Shown here piece by piece: positions 34,601 through 39,550 of a stretch of DNA of 39,550 nt (within the stretch, counting starts at the first letter, position 1; every line of letters begins with the position of its first letter). The position numbers and the translations under genes were made by a program. Under the pieces are notes generated by a model. The model was not told where the DNA came from. It made no database searches and worked only from the letters and a program-made list of their open reading frames with translations. The DNA comes from CAYYMH01 sp964472785 (GTDB taxonomy: Bacteria > Zhuqueibacterota > Zhuqueibacteria > Thermofontimicrobiales > Thermofontimicrobiaceae): contig CAYYMH010000038.1 in NCBI GenBank assembly GCA_964472785.1, positions 1 to 39,550 on the forward strand. Direction: 5' to 3'.

Positions 34601-35081
34601 TATGATTACTCAGGTTAAAAAACATCTCGACCGCAAGAATCGGGACATGGCATTTGTGACAATTGAAGATTTGACAGGGTCAAGTGAAATGTTGGTCTTT
34701 TCTGATGCCTATCAAAAATACGCCGCTTTAATTGAAGAAGATAGTTTGGTTTTCATAACGGGCAAAGTATCATCCAAAGGAGAAAAAGGGAATAATAAAA
34801 TTATTTGTGAAGAAGTGATCCCCTTGAGTCAAGTTTGGCGCAGAAACGAACGAAAAGTCTATCTGAATATTGAGATTGGCAAAATATCTGAAGACGCGGT
34901 TTACGAAATTAAAAATTTACTTTCAAAAAATAAAGGCACAAATCCTATCTATCTTAACATTATTACACCGAAAAACGGAAATTGTGTTTTGAGATCAAAA
35001 AAAATTGCAACCAACTTAAACCCTGATCTGGCTGCAGATCTTGCAAAACAAGTGGGAACAAAAAATATTTGGACAGAGTAA
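31653..35081 (+). CDS. dnaE: DNA polymerase III alpha subunit
   Basis: A 1142-aa replicative polymerase of the DnaE1 type. It has an N-terminal PHP domain (1-~270), then the polymerase palm with GPGRGSAAGSLVSYCL and PDIDIDF (D401, D403) and the third catalytic aspartate in MDFLGLRTL (D554). The beta-binding region and a C-terminal OB fold (VVVGVMITQVKKH...FVTIEDLTGSSEMLVF, ~985-1060) follow. The PHP metal site looks complete: HLHNH (H8, H10), ITDHGN (D41, H42), GAEVYI (E67), SYHLILLAKN (H90) and TNDIHYL. In E. coli this site is degenerate, whereas intact PHP sites can proofread. AGGAAG precedes the ATG. Confidence 0.96.
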   Translation: MTEFIHLHNHTSYSLLDGACRLGDLFEMCKIFKMDALAITDHGNMFGVINFYTKAKQEGIKPIIGAEVYIAPKSRFEKSKSQGQKDTSYHLILLAKNFEGYKNLMKLVSIGFLEGFYYKPRIDKEVLKQYSSGLVALSACIKGEVPRLILRDDFEGAEQAALGYKELFGEDYYFELHRHEIPEEEKAIQGMLKLSQKLDIPVVATNDIHYLKHEHVKAHEILLCIQTGKTIKDDSRMKFNTDQVYFKSPQQMKELFEDIPEAIENTVKIAEKCNLELDTKKIHLPDFDVPKEYQNLSLDEYLAHLAEEGLHKRFSPVTQKLKDRLSHELKIIKKMGYAGYFLIVKDFIDYARQKEIPVGPGRGSAAGSLVSYCLRITNINPIEYDLLFERFLNPDRVSMPDIDIDFCYERREQIIRYVKEKYGEDNVTQIITFGTMAARGVIRDVGRVIDMSLPEVDKIAKMVPQIPKKTLEEALAEVPELREIAQQDDLHQTLIENSKVLEGLHRHASTHAAGVVVTPEELTNYTPLFKSSQGDVTTQYDMKSLEKIGLLKMDFLGLRTLTVIDDTLKHLKKRGIELDIDNLPLDDQKTLDIFGEGETVGVFQFESSAMRDWLRKLKPQHIGDLIAMNALYRPGPMEMIPDFINRRHGRTKIEYLHEKLEPILKETYGVMVYQEQVMRVASELSGFTMSMADELRRAMGKKIKHLMDKLSALFIEGAVKNGISEHKAKQIYKVMVKFAEYGFNKSHAAGYSVIAYQTAYLKAHYSAEFMAANMTSEMNNTDRIVILMEECKRSGIKVLPPDINESEIEFSVVDQNIRYGLKAIKNVGTNAIKSILKARKEHGKFKTIFDLCERCDLRLINKRVLESLIQAGAMDSLEGHRAQLMQSIDIAVPYSQKSAEQKRNGQTSIFDAASGDENAGLPELPQINNWSEKEQLTREKETLSFYFSGHPLSRHAMEIQLFSKNPLNSIPSLPDKSKVVVGVMITQVKKHLDRKNRDMAFVTIEDLTGSSEMLVFSDAYQKYAALIEEDSLVFITGKVSSKGEKGNNKIICEEVIPLSQVWRRNERKVYLNIEIGKISEDAVYEIKNLLSKNKGTNPIYLNIITPKNGNCVLRSKKIATNLNPDLAADLAKQVGTKNIWTE

Positions 35082-35133
35082 ATTCAATCATACAATAAAA
35101 ACCATTATTTCTTATCACCTAAAGGAGGGTAAC

Positions 35134-35700
35134 ATGAAACCTTTCGATCGAATAATACAACTTATTCTCTATCCGATTTCCGTATGGGATCGAATTAAAG
35201 CCGAACAAATATCGGAAAGCGACCTTTTTAGTCGACACATGGTACCGGTTGCTTTAGTGCCTGTGATTGCAGGCTTTTTGGGCTTAATTTTCATAGGAAA
35301 AAATTTCTTTCAGTCACTGATTTGGGCCGTGCTGTTTTTTGTGATTGCTATTGGCGGAATATATTTTTTCACCGAAGTGGTTCAATTTATTGGCAAAGGA
35401 TTTAAAGCCCAAACAGAGCGAATCGTTGTTCTTCAGCTCGTTGCTTACGCTTTGACACCAATTTATCTGGCAGGTATCTTTTTCCTTATTCCACCACTTT
35501 ACGGCTTATCGATTGTCGGTATTTTTGGCTTTTATCTGTATTGGATCGGTTTCCAGAAAGTGATCAACTGTCCGGAAAAGGAACTCTTTAACTATAGTTT
35601 TATAACTCTGGTACTTTTTATTTTGACCGTAATTTTGATCTATTTGTTGCCGGCGTTGATTGGCGACGCGGCTGTGTATCAGAAAATGATCGGCTATTAG
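35134..35700 (+). CDS. YIP1-family membrane protein
   Basis: About 188 aa from the ATG at 35134, fixed by AAAGGAGGG 4 nt upstream; the frame extends upstream into dnaE but has no site there. It begins with FDRIIQLILYPISVWDRIKAEQ, the typical short cytoplasmic lead of bacterial Yip1-domain proteins (pfam04893), then has about five membrane helices (~35-55, 63-85, 103-125, 129-145, 158-180). Bacterial members are uncharacterised integral membrane proteins. It lies 52 bp after dnaE and 55 bp before the DUF4282 gene, with which it probably forms a pair ending at the 36065 terminator. Confidence 0.85.
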   Translation: MKPFDRIIQLILYPISVWDRIKAEQISESDLFSRHMVPVALVPVIAGFLGLIFIGKNFFQSLIWAVLFFVIAIGGIYFFTEVVQFIGKGFKAQTERIVVLQLVAYALTPIYLAGIFFLIPPLYGLSIVGIFGFYLYWIGFQKVINCPEKELFNYSFITLVLFILTVILIYLLPALIGDAAVYQKMIGY

Positions 35701-35755
35701 ACATTTTTAAATCATGCAACTCAACGAATAAATCCTAACTAAAAAGGAGATTGTC

Positions 35756-36046
35756 ATGCAGAATTTTTTTGAAGCATTGTTCGATTTTTCATTTTCTGAA
35801 TTCGTTACTACCAAAATTATTAAAGTGATTTACGGCCTTGGCGTTGCCATTGCTGCAATTGCTGCTATTGGATTAATTGTAAATGGCTTTCAGTCATCAT
35901 TTTTACTGGGAATTTTAGCATTAATTGTGTCACCGATTGTTTTCATTATTTACACCATTCTCATCCGCGTCTGGCTGGAAGTTGTTATTGTCTTGTTTCG
36001 GATACTGGAAGAGGTAAAACTATTTAACCAATCCAAATCGAAATAA
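35756..36046 (+). CDS. DUF4282-family small membrane protein
   Basis: A 96-aa protein with a strong AAAAGGAGATT before the ATG. It begins FFEALFDFSFSEFVTTKIIK, which matches the start of DUF4282 proteins, followed by two membrane helices (~24-44 and 49-80) and the amphipathic RVWLEVVIVLFRILEEVK. The short cytoplasmic tail is lysine-rich. Function is unknown. It is the last gene of the run dnaE - YIP1 - DUF4282 and is followed by a terminator. Confidence 0.85.
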   Translation: MQNFFEALFDFSFSEFVTTKIIKVIYGLGVAIAAIAAIGLIVNGFQSSFLLGILALIVSPIVFIIYTILIRVWLEVVIVLFRILEEVKLFNQSKSK

Positions 36047-36064
36047 TTATTATTAGGCAAATTG

Positions 36065-36097
36065 AAAGAGACGGTTTATTATAGCCGTCTCTTTTTT
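36065..36097 (+). terminator. Rho-independent terminator after the DUF4282 gene
   Basis: Perfect 10-bp arms AAAGAGACGG (36065-36074) and CCGTCTCTTT (36085-36094) with a T run to 36097. It closes the dnaE - YIP1 - DUF4282 group. Confidence 0.92.
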
Positions 36098-36236
36098 AAT
36101 TAATTTTGAACATTTTGGGAATGCTGTAACTCACTACAATTCAACCATTTTGTTTTTAATCGGAATCAGCTAAACCTTGAACTGGTCTAAAAAGCAACCC
36201 AAAAAATATTATTTTCGATAATACACTCGGAGTTGT

Positions 36237-36506
36237 ATGCACAACATTTCTCCCTACGTCATAATAATATTGTCCCTTATCATTGCGATTCCTGTTTCTC
36301 GGGTGCTGGTAAACCAAATCGGGAGGTTTGTCTCAGACAGAGCAAGGCCGTTTTTTTATTTGTTAATAGCTGCAATTCCGGTTTACGAAATCATTCGACT
36401 GGCTTCAACGCTTTCTGGATTTTACAAAATCCCCTATTTCTATTTCTGGATATTGTTCCTGACAGGTTTGATCATTTTATTTTTTATTGAGTTGAAAAAT
36501 GGATAG
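36237..36506 (+). CDS. Small hydrophobic membrane protein
   Basis: An 89-aa protein not recognised as a known family. It has three membrane helices (ISPYVIIILSLIIAIPVS, PFFYLLIAAIPVYEIIRLAS, PYFYFWILFLTGLIILFFIE) and two short charged loops (RVLVNQIGRFVSDRARP). The ATG at 36237 has GGAG at 4-nt spacing; a frame shifted by 4 nt (from a TTG at 36233) gives a shorter mixed sequence and is not believed. It lies 76 bp upstream of the E1-like gene on the same strand. The two could be co-transcribed. Confidence 0.7.
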   Translation: MHNISPYVIIILSLIIAIPVSRVLVNQIGRFVSDRARPFFYLLIAAIPVYEIIRLASTLSGFYKIPYFYFWILFLTGLIILFFIELKNG

Positions 36507-36582
36507 CAAACCACTTCGTTTGTTTATCGAGATATCTTAAATTTACGTTAAAACAATTTTGCAGCAAACAGAAAATTACTGA

Positions 36583-37587
36583 ATGGACCTTTTGTCAAAA
36601 AATAAGCGCCTGAACAAAAAATTAAGCACCGGTCGGGTACTTGTTATGGGCTGCGGTGGATTGGGCGCTGCAAGCTCCATGATAATAGCGAGAGCGGGTA
36701 TCGGCTTTCTTCGCCTCGTTGATCGTGATTTTCTGGATTTCGATTCAGTTCATCATTATAACTTTTTTGATGAACATGATGTCAAAGAAGGCCTGCCCAA
36801 AGCGATTGCCATTGCCCGACGTCTCGGGCAAATCAATTCGGCGATCGAGGTTCAACCGCTCGTTGTTGATATCAATCGTTTAAATATTGAAGAGATGATT
36901 AAAGATGTAGATATTGTGATAAGCGGAATTAATGATCGGACAACCTGCCTGATGCTCAATGAAGCCTGCGTCAAGCATGAGAAAATCTATGTGTATGGCG
37001 CCGTAAAAGGCTGTTTCGGTTATATGTTTAACATCCAACCCGGCGAAACTCCCTGCCTCCATTGTTTATCGGAAAAAATTCCCAAACAAACAATGTTTAC
37101 GGAATTGGTCCGTGAAAAAAAAATATTCGTTTCAACTTTTTCATTGATTGCCTCAATACAATGTGCAGAGGTGATAAAGTTTTTAGTCGAGGGAGCTGAA
37201 AGGATGAATCGGAGTTTAGTTTACGTTAATTTATGGGACAACACCTTAAAGCAGCTTCAATTCAAAAAAGCCGATCTTGTTAAAAATTGCCCCGTTTGTA
37301 ATAATCGGAAATTTGATGTGTTAAATGGTAGAAAAGAAAATGTGTACACCACATTATTAGCTGAAAATATCATTCAAATCATTCCCTTTAGCCCCAAAAA
37401 ATTGGATCTGGCAAAACTGGCAATTGAATTGTCAGAACAAGGCATTGTTCGGGCAAATGAATACTTGATCAGATTTGAAATAAACCAGTATGAGCTAATT
37501 GTTTTTGAAGATGGTCGGACGATTATCAAAGGGACTTCAGATACCGGGATCGCCCGAAATCTATATCGGAACTATGTAAAAGCGTAA
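36583..37587 (+). CDS. Divergent ThiF/MoeB/E1-like adenylyltransferase
   Basis: A 334-aa E1-superfamily protein. The nucleotide loop GCGGLG (23-28), the VDRD strand (46-49), LPKA (K73) and two zinc cysteine pairs (C158/C161 in CLHC, C236/C239 in CPVC) all support ThiF/MoeB ancestry. However, the ATP-contact motif NLxRQ reads SVHHY here (55-59), and the segment normally DNxxTR reads NDRTTC (117-122). So the conserved arginines are lost and the usual aspartate position aligns to Asn (by eye). The C-terminal ~85 residues (FEDGRTIIKGTSDTGIARNL) form a small domain seen in some archaeal and bacterial ThiF proteins. No ThiS, MoaD or JAB peptidase lies nearby. It ends 1 bp from the convergent SGNH gene. 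Activity is uncertain. Confidence 0.85.
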   Translation: MDLLSKNKRLNKKLSTGRVLVMGCGGLGAASSMIIARAGIGFLRLVDRDFLDFDSVHHYNFFDEHDVKEGLPKAIAIARRLGQINSAIEVQPLVVDINRLNIEEMIKDVDIVISGINDRTTCLMLNEACVKHEKIYVYGAVKGCFGYMFNIQPGETPCLHCLSEKIPKQTMFTELVREKKIFVSTFSLIASIQCAEVIKFLVEGAERMNRSLVYVNLWDNTLKQLQFKKADLVKNCPVCNNRKFDVLNGRKENVYTTLLAENIIQIIPFSPKKLDLAKLAIELSEQGIVRANEYLIRFEINQYELIVFEDGRTIIKGTSDTGIARNLYRNYVKA

Positions 37588-37588
37588 C

Positions 37589-38566
37589 TCAGTTTTCAAA
37601 AACTTTTTCAGAGATAAACTCCGCGATCAATCTGTGCCCCGCTTCAGAAAAATGGATACCGTCTCCGTATAAATACAACTCTGTTGAACTGAAATCATTC
37701 CTTTTCATAAATGGCATTGTATTAAAAACCGACAATCCATTTTTTGACAGCGTGTCATCCATCAAATCCTGTGGTGTTTGTTTCGCTTTATATTCATCCC
37801 GGAGCTGATATTCGTAAGGCAATAAAACAACATGCAGCGGGATTTGATGTTGAGTACATATTTCTTTAATTTTTTTGAATTCATGAATACAATTTTTAAA
37901 AACATCGTTGTCTGGTGAATAAAATTTTTCATCAAAAAAATAATAGCTTTTCGGGCGGTCAAAAAATTGTGTCTTCAGCCACATGTAAAAACGACTGTGG
38001 GTTCTGATGAATTTTAAAGAGTTCCCCAAAAAATCTCTCAGTCTGCCCCCGGGTGTTTCAAAATCAGGGATCTTGGTGTAAACATCATTGAGGCACCAGC
38101 AAATCAAAATTCGGGTAATTTCGAGACTGTTATTTTGATTCACAATAAAATATTCGGTTAAATTCCGATAATCTTCGATATCATACCCCATGACCGACGG
38201 GTTCAATACGTTTACTGAGTCCATAAGGAGTTGTATCCTGCCGGCAAAGGTGGAATCTGCCTCTACACCAATCCCCATGGTCATGGAATCACCCAATAAT
38301 AAGATGCTTTTTCGGGACGTATCCATTTTAACCGAACCTTCCCGAAAGCCAAAGGGGTTGGTCGTAACCGGTGCGCCGTTTGAATAACCTCGGCTATTGG
38401 GCGTTAAACCATGAGAATTCAAATAACGGCCGTCAGCGATGAGATGGCGGTCAGAAAGCTGTGGTTTAATTTGAGGAAAAAAAATCCTGACGAAAAGTTC
38501 ACACATGATAAAAAGCAGCAAAACGGCAATCAGATTGTAAATCAGAATCGTGACTAACTTTTTCAT
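37589..38566 (-). CDS. Membrane-anchored SGNH/GDSL hydrolase
   Basis: About 325 aa from the ATG at 38566; a GTG ten codons upstream is possible, but neither has a strong ribosome binding site. One N-terminal membrane helix (LVTILIYNLIAVLLLFIMCE) anchors an extracytoplasmic domain. The SGNH blocks are: block I LLGDSMTMGIG (nucleophile S94), the glycine block VMGYDI, block III ICWCLNDVY (Asn), and block V GDGIHFSEAGH (Asp and His). All four catalytic positions are present. Such enzymes deacetylate or esterify cell-surface glycans, as in alginate or peptidoglycan O-acetyl handling; the substrate is not known here. A near-consensus minus-strand promoter lies at 38850-38878. Confidence 0.85.
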   Translation of the reverse strand: MKKLVTILIYNLIAVLLLFIMCELFVRIFFPQIKPQLSDRHLIADGRYLNSHGLTPNSRGYSNGAPVTTNPFGFREGSVKMDTSRKSILLLGDSMTMGIGVEADSTFAGRIQLLMDSVNVLNPSVMGYDIEDYRNLTEYFIVNQNNSLEITRILICWCLNDVYTKIPDFETPGGRLRDFLGNSLKFIRTHSRFYMWLKTQFFDRPKSYYFFDEKFYSPDNDVFKNCIHEFKKIKEICTQHQIPLHVVLLPYEYQLRDEYKAKQTPQDLMDDTLSKNGLSVFNTMPFMKRNDFSSTELYLYGDGIHFSEAGHRLIAEFISEKVFEN

Positions 38567-38849
38567 TGGGAGTTCATTCCGTGTATAAAAATTCACTTAA
38601 ATGGCTGTAATTGAGCATGTTTTTTATGTTACAATAATGGCAATTAAAAACTAAAATAACCAGTTATCTTATTAAAAAAAATATCAACATCACTTTCTTT
38701 TTTAAATTCGTTTCTTACTGCCGACTAAAACAATCCAGCTCTTTCAATTCCGAGTCTAATCAAGATGGGTAACATTTTTTCTCATATTTGTTAAACCGTT
38801 GAATTCATGACATGTTTTCTTTTTTTACCCTGCGATTCAATTTCTGATG

Positions 38850-38878
38850 AATATAAAAACATTGCGTTTCAATGTCAA
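38850..38878 (-). promoter_or_regulatory. Near-consensus promoter facing the SGNH hydrolase gene
   Basis: TTGACA (38878-38873), 17-bp spacer and TATATT (38855-38850) on the minus strand. The leader to the ATG at 38566 would be about 275 nt. Confidence 0.6.
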
Positions 38879-38890
38879 GATAAAAAAATG

Positions 38891-38919
38891 TTGACATCAA
38901 ATTAATGAAATATTAGTTT
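38891..38919 (+). promoter_or_regulatory. Divergent plus-strand promoter
   Basis: TTGACA (38891-38896), 17-bp spacer and TAGTTT (38914-38919). Its -35 is only 12 bp from the -35 of the minus-strand promoter, and the two form an inverted repeat. It has no obvious gene of its own before 39327. Confidence 0.45.
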
Positions 38920-39091
38920 TATCACTCACAATGACCCACAGCAACAAAACCGCTATCTTTGAGCAGGCCAACCCACTTTTCAGAATAAAAAAAATAACTC
39001 ACTGCTGACCTATTAACCTAAAGTAATATGATGCCATTCTCTTAAAAATCCATCATTAGTTATTTTAATTTGTAACGATTCGAGTTTCTGC

Positions 39092-39120
39092 TTGACAAAC
39101 CAAAATTATTTGGCTATATT
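39092..39120 (+). promoter_or_regulatory. Near-consensus promoter with palindromic spacer, upstream of the 50-aa gene
   Basis: TTGACA (39092-39097), 17-bp spacer and TATATT (39115-39120). The spacer contains CCAAA-ATTA-TTTGG (39100-39113), a possible operator. Transcription would run rightward into the 39327 gene. Confidence 0.65.
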
Positions 39121-39326
39121 TATTTAGAAAAATTGGATATCGAAATTATTTATTAATAAATTAGATAAAATAGAATCTCTAAATAACTGAATCATAATTA
39201 ACACAAAAACTTATACTTATTGAAATTTCGTCGTAAACATTCAAAGGATAAGGGGCTACAACTCAATCAACATTAAAAATGGTTACATACAATTAGAAAT
39301 ACGTTCACCAAGAGAATTTGAAAAAT

Positions 39327-39479
39327 ATGAAGACGACTGAAAAAACATTTGACGCTGTAAAGTTTATGCGTCAGCAAAGAGACAAGTTAAGTGAGAAGTT
39401 AGCCAAAATGACGAAAGAAGAAATTTTGGAATACTTCAAGAAACGCCAAGCACAGACGAAGATAAGGCCCTGTGCATAA
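39327..39479 (+). CDS. Small antitoxin-like protein (50 aa)
   Basis: A 50-codon frame from ATG at 39327 to TAA at 39477. The sequence (TFDAVKFMRQQRDKLSEKLA, then MTKEEILEYFKKR) has the KTFDxVKxMRxxRDKxxEE...MxxEExxxYF pattern, which I recognise from small antitoxin-type or TA-associated proteins next to PIN or RelE-like toxins. This is family knowledge and is not verified here. The protein is helical and highly charged. No good Shine-Dalgarno is seen; a promoter lies 207 bp upstream. A partner gene would be expected just past the right edge, but the 71 bp remaining show no recognisable start of one. Confidence 0.6.
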   Translation: MKTTEKTFDAVKFMRQQRDKLSEKLAKMTKEEILEYFKKRQAQTKIRPCA

Positions 39480-39550
39480 GAAAAATATACGCAATTGCGT
39501 TTAGCCCAGCAGTTTGGTGGAATAAACACAATAGGGTTTACACAGACGTT

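Larger units (their letters stand above)
38567..39326. other. AT-rich control region with three promoters
   Basis: This 760-bp gap contains the divergent promoter pair at 38850-38919, a third promoter at 39092-39120, and an inverted repeat ATGTCAA / TTGACAT joining the two divergent -35 boxes. A 24-codon frame from 38931 has no ribosome binding site and is not called. No RNA family was recognised. Confidence 0.55.

Noticed and set aside
36233..36490. 85-codon frame overlapping the 36237 membrane protein
   Set aside because: TTG start, mixed composition. The +1-shifted frame from the ATG at 36237 has clean membrane helices and better GGAG spacing.
38931..39005. 24-codon frame after the divergent plus-strand promoter
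   Set aside because: No Shine-Dalgarno, no recognisable sequence, and length expected by chance.

Overview
The window looks like a chromosomal stretch of a low-GC, Gram-negative, FCB-superphylum bacterium, most likely Calditrichota, candidate KSB1 or a close relative. This rests on family knowledge, not on a database search. The signs are a secreted protein ending in a type A (Por/T9SS-like) sorting domain with the hallmark QNYPNPFNP, a second secreted beta-propeller protein with a related C-terminal module, outer-membrane beta-barrels, Mpl (a Gram-negative peptidoglycan recycling ligase) and a membrane Ser/Thr kinase fused to a PD40/TolB-like propeller. No rRNA, tRNA, CRISPR array, prophage or intact insertion sequence was seen.

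Layout. 1-2461 (-): Ser/Thr kinase with extracytoplasmic propeller, running off the left edge. 2584-8032 (-): an envelope cluster with a DEGD-repeat exported protein (DUF4097-like), a second exported 'toastrack'-like protein, an NAD(P)-dependent epimerase, and a fusion of bactofilin-like beta-solenoid repeats to an Omp85-type barrel. 8290-9843 (-): VanZ-LamG membrane protein. 9925-10200: GCAAC-rich low-complexity DNA and a strong terminator. 10215-12452 (-): large secreted T9SS-type protein. 12453-13317: a gene-free stretch with two non-autonomous repeat elements, one of them a 239-bp MITE with perfect 12-bp ends and a 9-bp target duplication. 13318-17192 (-): a tight operon, in transcription order RodZ-like HTH, thioredoxin-like CxxS protein, mpl, tandem-R3H protein, zinc alcohol dehydrogenase. 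17514-21645 (-): maf, an outer-membrane barrel and B12-dependent ribonucleotide reductase nrdJ.

From 22087 the genes switch to the plus strand: the riboflavin operon ribD-ribE-ribBA-ribH followed closely by a secreted beta-propeller protein; recN; a YbgF-like TPR protein; dnaE; two small membrane proteins (YIP1 and DUF4282 families) ending at a terminator; a small hydrophobic protein; and a divergent ThiF/E1-like enzyme. This enzyme converges, with a 1-bp gap, on a minus-strand SGNH hydrolase. The last kilobase is AT-rich and mostly non-coding but carries three good -35/-10 promoters and a 50-codon antitoxin-like gene.

Promoters are unusually easy to read here: several gene-free regions carry TTGACA or TTGACT with 17 bp to TATATT. 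Two of them (nrdJ, and the one before the terminal 50-aa gene) have a palindrome inside the spacer, which suggests repressor operators. Most of the window is housekeeping. The parts most worth a second look are the envelope cluster of beta-solenoid proteins, the degenerate E1-like enzyme, the tandem-R3H gene inside a peptidoglycan-recycling operon, and the paired repeat elements at 12.9-13.3 kb.
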